This document shows positions 55,844 to 64,000 of a stretch of 64,000 bases of DNA, piece by piece. The stretch covers positions 2,480,001 through 2,544,000 of the forward strand of contig NZ_NRGW01000001.1 in the NCBI RefSeq assembly GCF_002332255.1. Reading direction: 5' to 3'. The notes below the pieces were generated by a model. The model made no database searches. It was not told the origin of the DNA and worked only from the letters and a program-made list of their open reading frames with translations. Within the stretch, counting starts at the first letter, position 1. Each line of letters opens with the position of its first letter. The position numbers and the translations under genes are program-made. The DNA is from Halomonas sp. JB37 (GTDB lineage: Bacteria > Pseudomonadota > Gammaproteobacteria > Pseudomonadales > Halomonadaceae).

Positions 55844-57559
55844 TTAGCGCAATAGCCAGGAAAGCACCAGCAGCAGCAGTAAAATCCCCGCGACGCCCTG
55901 CCAGAAACGTCGTGGCTCCTGACGGCTTTCATCTTGAGCAGAGCGACGGCCAAGCGGCACGCGTATCGCATGCATAAACTCTGACATGCGCCTAAAGCGC
56001 AGCGCTCGCTGTGGATCCAGCGCACGGCGCAGTGCATCGTCTAAGTCGGGGGAGATTTCAGGGTTCGTGGTGCGTGCGCTGCGAAACGACAGCTCTTCAA
56101 GGTCGGTATGGCTGCGCAGCCGATTTGGCGTCAATGTATAGGGCAGAGCCCCGGTCAACAGCCAATAGACAGTTGATGCTAACGAATATTGATCGCTGCG
56201 ACGGCCGATGGCATCTCCTAGGGCATACTCTGGCGCAGTGTGCTCGTTGAGGCCAACTTGACTGAGCAGCTCGCCAGAATGTCGATGTCCTTCGCCATCC
56301 CGCATGTGGCAAGCGCTAAAGTCTGTCAATACCAGCTTACCGTGTAGATCGATTAGAATATTATCAGGGCTAATTTGCTGATGAATAATATCTCGGTGAT
56401 GCAGAGCCTGCACCGCCTTACCGAGCTGATTGGCGATATCAAGCCGCTGCACCAAGCTCGCCTGCGGATGGCGTTCTGCCCACTGGCGAAGCGTTTCTCC
56501 CTCGATATGCTGCATAAGGTAGTAGAGGTAGCGACGCGAACGAGACCGCTCCATTACTTTGACGACAAAGGGGGAATTAACGCGCTCTACGACCCATTGC
56601 TGCAGCAGAAAATGCTCAAGGTAGGCATTACGCAACGAAAGCTCGGGGCTTGGTGCTTTCATCACCATTTCACGCTCGGTGTGCACATCGCGAACGCGAT
56701 AAACGCGAGACTGCGCGGTTCGTGACAGCACCGCGAGCACCTCAAGGCCATCTAAGCGATCGCCCGGCGCCAGCTCAGGCGGAATGGGCAAATCGCCATA
56801 AAGCTGCCCAGGGCGCTCGGTTGTTTCCTCCGGCAATTCATCTATGCGAACTAGCTGGAAGCAAAATTGATCGCCTCCATAGCCACGCTCCTGAGCGCGC
56901 TGCTTCGCCTCATCCGCTAAACGCTCACAGGCAGCGTCTAAATCGCTCGCGTCTTGGCGAATCAAGCGCACGTAGTCTGAAGGCAGTAACGTGCCGCGCA
57001 CACCCTGGGTAGTGAAAAGAAATAAATCGCCCTGTTTCAACGCTATATGGGTGTAATCAATGTCGACACTGCCGTCCATGCCCAGTGCCCGCGAAGGATA
57101 GCGGTAGCCGCCCACGTCCGTTACGTGGTCGCGGCTTAGCTGCTCAAACTCTGCGCCGCGCAAGCGAAAGACCAGCGTATCGCCCATATGAAATAGATGA
57201 GCTTCACGGCCGCGAAAGACCATGGCGGACATAGAGGAAACGAAGCTGCCCTCTTTAACATGCTGGCTTTGGCTATAGCACCAGCTATTCAGTGCGCGCA
57301 GGACGCGGGTGGCAGATGTTTTGACATCCCAGTGCTCAGGCGTTGAAAAATAGTCAGCCAGAAAACCGCGTACGCTTAGGTCACCGGCCTGTTTGGCCAT
57401 GGTGTTGCGTGAAATCGAGTCGCTAATCACCGCACAGCCGCCTTTGGCGCGCAGTAGCGGTGCCTCAGGAAAGCGTACTGACATTGAACTGCGATGTAGG
57501 CATCGATCGGGGGCGACAAACGCTTGACCATAACTGATGAGCAACTGGGCGTGCGACAA
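55844..57559 (-). CDS. PP2C phosphatase / serine-threonine kinase fusion with degenerate active sites
   Basis: 571 residues; the TTG at 57559 is chosen because AGGAGG lies just before it. Residues about 1-240 are PP2C-like and about 265-530 are protein-kinase-like, and the tail (FWQGVAGILLLLLVLSWLL) is a C-terminal membrane anchor. In the phosphatase half, Asp47 is kept in VISDSIS but the next Gly is Ser, and the DG metal motif has Gln185 (FTTQGVRG). In the kinase half, the Gly-loop lacks its glycines, HRD-Asp is Gln395 (IIHQQISPDN), and DFG is DFS. ATP-lysine (MVMKAPS), N and APE are kept. It is related to the bifunctional kinase-phosphatase family. Confidence 0.82.
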   Translation of the reverse strand: MSHAQLLISYGQAFVAPDRCLHRSSMSVRFPEAPLLRAKGGCAVISDSISRNTMAKQAGDLSVRGFLADYFSTPEHWDVKTSATRVLRALNSWCYSQSQHVKEGSFVSSMSAMVFRGREAHLFHMGDTLVFRLRGAEFEQLSRDHVTDVGGYRYPSRALGMDGSVDIDYTHIALKQGDLFLFTTQGVRGTLLPSDYVRLIRQDASDLDAACERLADEAKQRAQERGYGGDQFCFQLVRIDELPEETTERPGQLYGDLPIPPELAPGDRLDGLEVLAVLSRTAQSRVYRVRDVHTEREMVMKAPSPELSLRNAYLEHFLLQQWVVERVNSPFVVKVMERSRSRRYLYYLMQHIEGETLRQWAERHPQASLVQRLDIANQLGKAVQALHHRDIIHQQISPDNILIDLHGKLVLTDFSACHMRDGEGHRHSGELLSQVGLNEHTAPEYALGDAIGRRSDQYSLASTVYWLLTGALPYTLTPNRLRSHTDLEELSFRSARTTNPEISPDLDDALRRALDPQRALRFRRMSEFMHAIRVPLGRRSAQDESRQEPRRFWQGVAGILLLLLVLSWLLR

Positions 57560-57723
57560 GGCATCCTCCTAGGCTGTCGACTCGAGCACTTATGATACAC
57601 ACTGTGAACCAGGAGCGATGCTCACCAAACGTCTCTATCGGCCGATTCAAAGTGTCTCTCGCCTATTTAAGCGCTGAAATGTTATAAAATCGCCAACCTT
57701 TCTCAGCCTCCCGTTATGTCACA

Positions 57724-57753
57724 TTGGCAATCGTGTAGCCATATTCGTATAAT
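57724..57753 (+). promoter_or_regulatory. Sigma70 promoter of ppa
   Basis: TTGGCA at 57724-57729 and TATAAT at 57748-57753 with an 18-bp spacer, about 75 bp before the ppa ATG. Confidence 0.7.
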
Positions 57754-57828
57754 TCCGGCTATCAAAGCCTCTGAAGCGATTGCTTAGCCGCAGCAAGACT
57801 CAGCCACTGTACTATCAAGGAATCAACG

Positions 57829-58359
57829 ATGAACTTCGATAATATCCCTGCCGGAAAGGATCTCCCCAACGACGTTTACGTGGTGATCGAAATTCCAGCT
57901 AACCATGACCCGATCAAATATGAAATTGACAAGGATATGGGCGCGCTGGTCGTTGACCGCTTCATGGCCACCCCCATGTTTTACCCAGCCAACTATGGCT
58001 TCATTCCCCACACCCTAGCCGACGATGGCGATGCCCTTGACGCCTTAGTCGTCACACCGCATCCCGTTCAGCCTGGCAGCATTATCCGTGCACGCCCGGT
58101 TGGTATTCTGAACATGACCGATGAAGCCGGTGAAGATGCCAAACTGATATGTGTGCCCCATGCCAAGCTGAGCTCACTGTACGACAACATTCAGGAAGTC
58201 ACTGATCTACCTGAACTGCTGCGTCAGCAAATCGCTCACTTTTTCGAGAATTACAAAGATCTAGAAAAAGGCAAGTGGGTAAAAGTAGAGTCTTGGGAAG
58301 GTGCCGACGCGGCGCGTAAAGCGATTGAAAAATCCGTTAGCGCCTATCAAAAAGCGTAA
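57829..58359 (+). CDS. ppa: Inorganic pyrophosphatase
   Basis: Hydrolyses PPi to phosphate; 176 residues. Conserved parts: [43 protein letters not shown] with the metal-binding aspartates, and [23 protein letters not shown] precedes the ATG. A good sigma70 promoter lies upstream and a terminator follows. Confidence 0.97.
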   Translation: MNFDNIPAGKDLPNDVYVVIEIPANHDPIKYEIDKDMGALVVDRFMATPMFYPANYGFIPHTLADDGDALDALVVTPHPVQPGSIIRARPVGILNMTDEAGEDAKLICVPHAKLSSLYDNIQEVTDLPELLRQQIAHFFENYKDLEKGKWVKVESWEGADAARKAIEKSVSAYQKA

Positions 58360-58370
58360 TAATTAGCACC

Positions 58371-58394
58371 TAAGCGGGAATTCATACCCGCTTA
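58371..58394 (+). other. 8-bp hairpin just after ppa
   Basis: TAAGCGGG (58371-58378) and CCCGCTTA (58387-58394), without a T run. It begins 11 bases past the ppa stop and precedes the stronger terminator, so it may stabilise the 3' end or help termination. Confidence 0.5.
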
Positions 58395-58402
58395 ATGCAT
58401 CT

Positions 58403-58426
58403 AAAGGCCGCCTTCGGGCGGTTTTT
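58403..58426 (+). terminator. Rho-independent terminator of ppa
   Basis: CCGCC (58408-58412) with GGCGG (58417-58421) around a TTCG tetraloop, extended by G-U and A-U pairs, then T6. Confidence 0.88.
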
Positions 58427-58558
58427 TGCGTTATCAGCCTAGCGATAAGGGCTAGCGCACGAGCGGCCGCGTCATGTCACCGCAGCGAGTAAGTCAGACG
58501 CTTAAGCTTGCGGTATGCTGTTTACCTGCATTGCGATGCCATTAATTAAGGATATACC

Positions 58559-60442
58559 TTGTTACCTTTTAAGCGCCTAAGCCGATTTGCTTTATTCACC
58601 CTTCTACTTATCGGACTACCGCTGATGGCTCACGCCCAGTGGTTCTCTTCCTCGAGTAATCAAGACGCATTTTTGCCCGTTATGGAGGCATTTGAACCCA
58701 CTGCTTGGCATGATGACGACACCCTTTATATCGGCGTGGACATTGCTGATGAATATTACCTTTATCGCCACCAGTTTGCGGTTAGCAGCCAAATCGAGAG
58801 CGTCGACCTAGGCGAGCCTAACATCCCCCAGGGCACGTTTATTAACGATGAATTCATGGGAGATGTGTACGTATTCAGGGATCAATTAGTCTTTGAGGTC
58901 CCCTTAAGCACCCCCTACTCAGGCCCGCTTGATATCACTCTAACCTTTCAAGGCTGCGCGGACGCAGGGCTCTGCTACCCCCCGGAACAAGCTAACCTTC
59001 AGGCCAGTGAGACACAGCCACCCAGCCAATTCGCTGACTGGCAGGCCGATAACAGCAGCTCCGACGCAGCGGCCAACGCCTCAGGACAAGATACAGCTGA
59101 CACCGCAACGCAGAGTGACTTTTCAGCCCCCCAAAGTGAAGACAGCCGCTTCAGCAGCTTGATTAGCAGCGCAAGCCTGCCATTGGCGCTGGGGCTATTT
59201 TTTATCGCTGGCTTAGGGCTTACCTTTACGCCCTGCGTGCTGCCGATGATTCCTATTCTGTCATCGATTGTGGTCGGCCAGAACCCTACTCGCTCTCGGG
59301 CATTTGTGCTTTCTGCCAGTTATGTATTAGGCATGTCAGTGACTTATGCGCTTGTGGGCGTATTGATGGGGCTGTTTGGCGCCGGACTTAATCTTCAGGC
59401 GCGCTTGCAGTCGGCACCGGTCTTAATCATCTTTGCGGTACTCTTCTCGCTCTTTGCTTTAGCAATGTTTGGCGCGTTTAACCTCAATCTATCGCCGCGC
59501 TTAACCAACCGCATTGATGCTTGGCAGGCACGCGCTCAGCGCAGCGGCCCTGCGGGTTTAGCTGTAGCGGGCGCCCTTTCAGTGCTAGTGGTATCACCCT
59601 GCGTCACGGCGCCGTTAGCAGGCGCGTTGGTATTTATTTCGTCTACCGGGGATGCTGCGCTTGGCGGCGCAGTGCTGTTTGCGCTGGGCTTGGGAATGGG
59701 TGTGCCCCTTCTTTTAGTCGGCACGTTCGGCGCCACCTTGCTACCACGCAGCGGTGCCTGGATGAACGGCGTAAAAATTGGCTTTGGCCTGCTGCTGCTG
59801 GGGGTGGCTATTTGGATGGTAGAGCGCTTGGTCGCCGCACCCGTCGCGCTGCTGCTATGGGCTGCGCTAGCGATTGGAAGCGCGCTCGCTTTAGGCGCTT
59901 TAAACGTCAATCAGCCGCTGGGCTGGCCGCGCGCGCGCCAAACGCTTGCGCTTATGCTACTGACTTGGGGCGTACTGCTGGTGATCGGAGCCGCCCAAGG
60001 GGGCAACAATCCGCTGCGCCCACTCGCGGCAACCCCCAATCCAGCAAACGCTGTACAGGCACAGGCACTCAGCTTCACTGAAGTCGACACATTGAGCGCT
60101 CTTGAGGATGAAATTGCTAACGCAAAAAGCAATCATCAGCCGGTGTTTGTGCACTTTACTGCCGACTGGTGCATTTCATGCAAATTAATGGAACGCGATG
60201 TATATCCAGATGCACGCGTTACCGCAGCGTTAAGTGGCTATAAGCTGATTGCCGCCGATGTCACGCACACCGATAGCAACAGCCGAGAGCTGCTAGACCA
60301 GTTCAATTTATTTGGTCCGCCCAGCCTGCTATTTTTTAATCAAGGCCAGGAACTGCGCGATGCCCGCATTCAGGGCGAAGTAACCGCCGACCAGCTTCAG
60401 CAACATCTTGAATCTGTCAGCCAGTGGATAGCGGCCCAGTGA
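58559..60442 (+). CDS. dsbD: Thiol:disulfide interchange protein DsbD
   Basis: Carries reducing power from cytoplasmic thioredoxin to the periplasm. The TTG start at 58559 has AAGGA six bases before. Signal peptide (FALFTLLLIGLPLMAHA), then the alpha domain with cysteines in GCADAGLCYPP, a membrane domain with cysteines in FTPCVLPMIPIL and SPCVTAPLAGAL, and the gamma thioredoxin-like domain with DWCISCKLME. 627 residues, longer than the 565 of E. coli, largely because of a low-complexity linker after the alpha domain. Confidence 0.94.
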   Translation: MLPFKRLSRFALFTLLLIGLPLMAHAQWFSSSSNQDAFLPVMEAFEPTAWHDDDTLYIGVDIADEYYLYRHQFAVSSQIESVDLGEPNIPQGTFINDEFMGDVYVFRDQLVFEVPLSTPYSGPLDITLTFQGCADAGLCYPPEQANLQASETQPPSQFADWQADNSSSDAAANASGQDTADTATQSDFSAPQSEDSRFSSLISSASLPLALGLFFIAGLGLTFTPCVLPMIPILSSIVVGQNPTRSRAFVLSASYVLGMSVTYALVGVLMGLFGAGLNLQARLQSAPVLIIFAVLFSLFALAMFGAFNLNLSPRLTNRIDAWQARAQRSGPAGLAVAGALSVLVVSPCVTAPLAGALVFISSTGDAALGGAVLFALGLGMGVPLLLVGTFGATLLPRSGAWMNGVKIGFGLLLLGVAIWMVERLVAAPVALLLWAALAIGSALALGALNVNQPLGWPRARQTLALMLLTWGVLLVIGAAQGGNNPLRPLAATPNPANAVQAQALSFTEVDTLSALEDEIANAKSNHQPVFVHFTADWCISCKLMERDVYPDARVTAALSGYKLIAADVTHTDSNSRELLDQFNLFGPPSLLFFNQGQELRDARIQGEVTADQLQQHLESVSQWIAAQ

Positions 60443-60745
60443 CATGCATAAAGGGCTCGTATCGTGGATATCGCCGGCCAGATACTGCCCAGCATCCTCT
60501 AAGACTACGTCAACGCTTGCCGGGCCGGCTGCTGGACATCGTGGCACTTTTTCGGCAAACTCCGCTCCCATATTAGCTAAAAACTTCCTTTTTAGGGGTG
60601 AGAACGAGGTAACGTTCACTAACATGCCGCGTTCTCTTCATTTTAAAATCTGGTTTACTGCGCTAGTTCAGCGCCGCATAGCACCTCCGCTTAGAGGCTG
60701 AGTTTGCTCTGTGACTACCTTTTATGACATTGATGGGGCTATGCC
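60443..60745. other. 303-bp spacer between dsbD and accB without a gene
   Basis: No convincing gene in either direction. Two short opposite frames (60444-60701 and 60329-60625) lack family-like sequence and ribosome support. In relatives such as Pseudomonas and E. coli, aroQ stands next to accB; I find no trace of it here. The region presumably holds the accBC promoter and leader. Confidence 0.55.
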
Positions 60746-61198
60746 ATGGATATCCGCAAAGTTAAGAAACTGATTGAGCTTCTCGAAGAATCCAATATTA
60801 GTGAGATTGAAATTCAAGAAGGCGAAGAATCAGTCCGCATAAGCCGCCATCCGAACGGTGCGACTTGGCAGCAGCAGCCAATGCCCCAGTATGCGCAGCC
60901 AACCTATGCGCCGGTCGCAAGCGCACCGCCTGCGGATATTGAATCTGCCGGTGTAAGCTACCGTGGTGAAGCAGTTAACTCACCGATGGTTGGCACCTTT
61001 TATCGCAGCCCAGCACCGGGCGCTAAATCCTTTGTGGAAGTAGGCGACACCGTTAAGCAAGGCGATACCATATGTATCATTGAAGCCATGAAGATGATGA
61101 ACCAGATTGAAGCTGACCGTGACGGCGTGGTGGAAGCTATTCTGGTGGAAGATGGCGAGCCGGTGGAATTCGATCAGCCTATGATCGTTATCGCTTAA
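60746..61198 (+). CDS. accB: Biotin carboxyl carrier protein of acetyl-CoA carboxylase
   Basis: Carries CO2 on biotin for malonyl-CoA formation. 150 residues; the biotinyl lysine is Lys116 in the [10 protein letters not shown] motif. The N-terminal helix, a Pro/Ala/Gln linker (40-75) and the biotinyl domain from about residue 76 are present. It begins the accBC unit. Confidence 0.97.
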   Translation: MDIRKVKKLIELLEESNISEIEIQEGEESVRISRHPNGATWQQQPMPQYAQPTYAPVASAPPADIESAGVSYRGEAVNSPMVGTFYRSPAPGAKSFVEVGDTVKQGDTICIIEAMKMMNQIEADRDGVVEAILVEDGEPVEFDQPMIVIA

Positions 61199-61229
61199 TC
61201 TTTCATTTTCAACACGGGTGGACTCTCCC

Positions 61230-62570
61230 ATGCTGGACAAGGTATTAATCGCGAATCGCGGCGAGATTGCCCTTCGTATCCTACGGGCCTGTAAAGAACT
61301 GGGCATTAAAACCGTCGCGGTACACTCCAAAGCTGATCGTGAACTCATGCACGTTCGTTTGGCAGATGAAGCCGTTTGTATCGGACCGGCATCGTCAGCG
61401 CAGTCTTACCTGAATATACCGGCCCTTATCAGCGCGGCCGAAGTGACTGACTCAACGGCCATTCACCCGGGCTATGGCTTTCTGTCGGAAAACGCCAACT
61501 TTGCCGAGCAGGTAGAGCGTTCAGGCTTTACTTTCATAGGGCCCCGCGCAGAAACGATTCGCCTGATGGGTGATAAAGTCAGCGCGATTCAATCGATGAA
61601 GGAAGCCGGTGTTCCTACGGTTCCAGGCTCCGATGGGCCACTCGGCGATGACGATGCTGTCAATCTAGCGACGGCTATGCGTATCGGCTATCCGATCATC
61701 ATCAAAGCAGCCTCTGGCGGCGGCGGGCGTGGCATGCGTGTGGTGCATACTGAAGGCCACCTGCTGTCGGCGATTACCGTTACGCGTACCGAAGCACAGG
61801 CGGCGTTTGGTGACGGCACGGTCTACATGGAAAAATTCCTTGAGAAACCGCGTCACGTAGAAGTGCAGGTGCTGGCTGATGGCCAAGGTAACGCTATCCA
61901 TCTTTATGATCGCGACTGCTCTCTTCAGCGCCGTCATCAAAAAGTGCTTGAAGAAGCCCCAGCCCCCGGTCTTGATCAGAAAGCGCGTGAGCAGGTGCTT
62001 GAAGCCTGCCGTCAGGCGTGCATTAAAATCAATTACCGTGGCGCCGGCACCTTTGAGTTCTTGTACGAAGACGGCAAGTATTTCTTCATTGAGATGAATA
62101 CCCGCGTTCAAGTCGAACACCCGGTTACTGAAATGGTTACCGGCGTGGATATCGTCAAAGAACAGCTGCGCATAGCCTCTGGCCTTCCGCTGTCTATTCG
62201 TCAAGAAGACGTGAAGATCGCTGGCCACTCTTTCGAGTGCCGGATTAATGCCGAAGATGCCCGTACCTTTATGCCTTCGCCCGGGAAAGTGACGTTATTT
62301 CACTCGCCGGGTGGCCTGGGTGTGCGTATGGACTCGCATCTTTACACGGGATACACCGTGCCTCCCCACTACGACTCCCTGATCGGCAAGCTGATCACGT
62401 GGGGTGCAGACCGCGAAATTGCGCTGACGCGCATGCGCAATGCGCTTGATGAACTACTTGTGGAAGGCATCAAAACCAATATCGATCTGCAGAAAGATTT
62501 GGTTCGTGACAGCCACTTCCGCGAAGGCGGTGTCAACATCCACTACCTGGAAAAGAAACTCGGCGGCTAA
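61230..62570 (+). CDS. accC: Biotin carboxylase
   Basis: ATP-dependent carboxylation of biotin, 446 residues from the ATG at 61230 ([17 protein letters not shown]). ATP-grasp loop [46 protein letters not shown] and the C-terminal ECRINAEDA are all present. It lies 31 bp after accB. Confidence 0.97.
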   Translation: MLDKVLIANRGEIALRILRACKELGIKTVAVHSKADRELMHVRLADEAVCIGPASSAQSYLNIPALISAAEVTDSTAIHPGYGFLSENANFAEQVERSGFTFIGPRAETIRLMGDKVSAIQSMKEAGVPTVPGSDGPLGDDDAVNLATAMRIGYPIIIKAASGGGGRGMRVVHTEGHLLSAITVTRTEAQAAFGDGTVYMEKFLEKPRHVEVQVLADGQGNAIHLYDRDCSLQRRHQKVLEEAPAPGLDQKAREQVLEACRQACIKINYRGAGTFEFLYEDGKYFFIEMNTRVQVEHPVTEMVTGVDIVKEQLRIASGLPLSIRQEDVKIAGHSFECRINAEDARTFMPSPGKVTLFHSPGGLGVRMDSHLYTGYTVPPHYDSLIGKLITWGADREIALTRMRNALDELLVEGIKTNIDLQKDLVRDSHFREGGVNIHYLEKKLGG

Positions 62571-62600
62571 CGCCACTCCAGCGCTATGTTCGATACCCAA

Positions 62601-62622
62601 CGGGGTGGCCACGTCCACCCCG
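62601..62622 (+). other. Hairpin after accC
   Basis: CGGGGTGG (62601-62608) pairs perfectly with CCACCCCG (62615-62622), loop CCACGT. No long T run follows, so it is at best a weak terminator or 3' stabiliser. Confidence 0.5.
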
Positions 62623-62681
62623 TAGTTGTCTTTACGGTACTGTCTTTACTGTAGTTGTCTTTACTGTAGTTGTCTTTACTG
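62623..62681. repeat. Four-copy 15-bp tandem repeat between accC and prmA
   Basis: Unit TAGTTGTCTTTACTG: copies at 62623-62637 (one mismatch), 62638-62651 (14 bases, one lost), 62652-62666 and 62667-62681. The two last copies are identical. It fills the gap just upstream of the prmA ribosome site. Confidence 0.92.
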
Positions 62682-62716
62682 TCTCTATTTTTAAATTCGC
62701 CTTGCGGAGAACCTGC

Positions 62717-63631
62717 ATGCCCTGGCTTCAACTCAAAGCTCATGTCGCACCCGAGCAAGCAGAATTTCTGGAAGAGCTGCTGCTCGAAGAAGGCGCGACT
62801 GCCATTGGCCTTCAAGATGCCCACGACGACCCGGTATTTGAGCCTGAACGCGGCACCACTCCGCTTTGGCAAGATACGATTCTGACAGGGCTTTATGATG
62901 ACCTTGAAGGCGTTGACGACATGCTTACGCGCATTGAGGCGGCCTGGTCGGAGCACATGCCGAGCGAACCCTGCCCCACGATCGAGTATGAGCTACTTGC
63001 CGACCGCGACTGGGAGCGTGAGTGGATGGATGATTTCACCCCTCTACGCATGGGCCAGCGGCTATGGATTGTGCCCAGCTGGCACGAGCCGCCTGAGGCA
63101 GACGCGGTCAACCTGATTCTAGATCCAGGCCTTGCGTTTGGCACCGGCACGCACCCGACTACCGCGCTGTGCCTAGAGTGGCTGGATGAACTGGCAGTGG
63201 CTGGCCACTTAGCGCAGCAGCATGTGCTTGATGTAGGCTGTGGCTCGGGCATTCTCGCTATCGCCGCCCTAAAGCTTGGCGCACACCATGCCGACGCTAC
63301 CGACATTGATCCCCAGGCATTGCAAGCTAGTCGTGATAACGCAGAACGTAATAGCATTGCCGAACAGCAGCTATCGCTTTATTACCCTGAGCAGTTAAGC
63401 GATGACGTTCGTTATCCTGTGGTAACCGCTAACATACTGGCGGGCCCACTGGTTGAGCTAGCGCCGATGATTGCCGGGCACGTGGCCCCAGGTGGGCGCA
63501 TTGCGCTATCGGGTATTTTAGCCAATCAGGCCGACGATGTTCAGCAAGCCTACACGGCCCAGGGCATCATCATGCAAGATCCGGTGATTCGTGAAGGCTG
63601 GGTAAGGCTCTCAGGCCAGCGCCCAGATTAA
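62717..63631 (+). CDS. prmA: Ribosomal protein L11 methyltransferase
   Basis: Trimethylates ribosomal protein L11. The ATG at 62717 follows GGAG; 304 residues. Residues about 1-60 are the substrate-recognition domain; the SAM domain has DPGLAFGTGTHPTT, HVLDVGCGSGILAIAALKLGA and VTANILAGPLVELAP. The prmA-dusB order is conserved. Confidence 0.96.
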   Translation: MPWLQLKAHVAPEQAEFLEELLLEEGATAIGLQDAHDDPVFEPERGTTPLWQDTILTGLYDDLEGVDDMLTRIEAAWSEHMPSEPCPTIEYELLADRDWEREWMDDFTPLRMGQRLWIVPSWHEPPEADAVNLILDPGLAFGTGTHPTTALCLEWLDELAVAGHLAQQHVLDVGCGSGILAIAALKLGAHHADATDIDPQALQASRDNAERNSIAEQQLSLYYPEQLSDDVRYPVVTANILAGPLVELAPMIAGHVAPGGRIALSGILANQADDVQQAYTAQGIIMQDPVIREGWVRLSGQRPD

Positions 63632-63665
63632 AGCACCCTGCGGCCTTCAACCTAACGGCGAGTAG

Positions 63666-63678
63666 GCGTATCATACGC
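63666..63678. repeat. 13-bp palindrome between prmA and dusB
   Basis: GCGTAT-C-ATACGC, a perfect inverted repeat with one central base, 53 bp before the dusB ATG. It might be an operator. Confidence 0.4.
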
Positions 63679-63730
63679 ACCCTCGAAAGCGCTTACTCGT
63701 CGCCAGACCAGCATCCACATAGCCTACGCC

Positions 63731-64000
63731 ATGACGTTAATGAACACCCTACCCAGCATTGGTCGTTATCGATTATCAAATCGCGTAATCCTGGCACCAA
63801 TGGCCGGCGTTACCGACCGCCCCTTTCGTCAGCTATGCCGACAGCTGGGTGCTGGCTGGGTGGTGGGCGAAATGGTTACGTCAGACCCTAGCCTATGGCA
63901 TACGCGTAAATCACAGCTGCGAATGGACCACCAGGGCGAGCCAGCCCCGCGTGTGGTGCAAATTGCGGGTGGTGATGCTGATATGCTTGCCCAGGCAGCC
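63731..64000 (+). CDS. dusB: tRNA-dihydrouridine synthase B, N-terminal part
   Basis: The first 90 codons are in the window; the gene runs off the right edge. The translation contains RVILAPMAGVTDRPFRQLCRQ and VVGEMVTSDPSLW, then VVQIAGGDAD, the flavin-binding start of DusB. It reduces uridines in the tRNA D loop. Start could be the ATG at 63731 or 63740. In this clade fis usually follows, but that is outside the window. Confidence 0.93.
   Translation, partial: MTLMNTLPSIGRYRLSNRVILAPMAGVTDRPFRQLCRQLGAGWVVGEMVTSDPSLWHTRKSQLRMDHQGEPAPRVVQIAGGDADMLAQAA

Noticed and set aside
60444-60701. 85-residue frame between dsbD and accB on the plus strand.
   Set aside because: No ribosome site, no family-like sequence, and an equally long opposite frame; treated as spacer.
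1-64000. CRISPR arrays, phage genes, toxin-antitoxin pairs or a known defence island.
   Set aside because: No direct-repeat/spacer array and no family motifs of such systems were seen; the short tandem repeats found have no spacers.

Overview
This 64 kb window is chromosomal DNA from a gammaproteobacterium, most likely a Halomonas-type (Halomonadaceae) organism. The reasons are an MvaT-type xenogeneic silencer instead of a classical H-NS, a fused TyrA-AroA protein, a short RsxC, PPi-dependent phosphofructokinase, and the prmA-dusB and accBC order. This is inferred from gene content; no database search was run. Nearly every gene is an ordinary core gene. The accessory material is one intact insertion sequence.

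Layout. 1-8.7 kb: the end of gcvP, a convergent LysR regulator, ppnN, a TauE/SafE permease, a small hypothetical protein, a lipoprotein, then the divergent hmp/nsrR nitric-oxide pair with a clear NsrR operator between them. 8.7-20.2 kb: tRNA-Pro(GGG), an inositol-monophosphatase-family gene, the type IV pilus genes pilA and pilBCD, coaE, yacG, and a Tus-family replication-terminator gene split by a complete IS66-family element with an 8-bp target duplication; then a coiled-coil hypothetical, a 0.57 kb gene-free stretch and mvaT. 20.4-30.2 kb (minus strand): gyrA-serC-pheA-tyrA/aroA-cmk-rpsA, linking DNA topology, serine and aromatic amino acid synthesis, pyrimidine nucleotides and translation. 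30.3-41.8 kb: a thioesterase, rdgC, an acyltransferase, a small conserved gene, metG, then rsxABCDGE-nth, the SoxR-reducing/Rnf electron-transport complex with endonuclease III.

41.9-46.0 kb (minus): cstA, a small CoRY-CC-star-like protein, an ArsA/Get3-type ATPase and a DUF3524/QTMAN-type glycosyltransferase in one tight operon. 46.3-51.7 kb (plus): a four-gene signalling operon of a stand-alone receiver, a membrane PAS/degenerate-histidine-kinase/DEDDh-exonuclease fusion, a two-helix membrane peptide, and a sodium:solute-symporter/histidine-kinase fusion. 51.8-64 kb: hlyU-like, argG, rnt, PPi-phosphofructokinase, a PP2C-phosphatase/kinase fusion whose phosphatase and kinase motifs are both degenerate, ppa, dsbD, accBC, prmA and the start of dusB.

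The items most worth a second look are the disrupted Tus gene, the signalling operon with its exonuclease fusion and a C10 tract at the domain junction, the doubly degenerate phosphatase-kinase, and the cstA/CoRY-CC-star/ArsA operon. Start codons were moved from the longest open frame wherever a Shine-Dalgarno sequence or family length argued for it.
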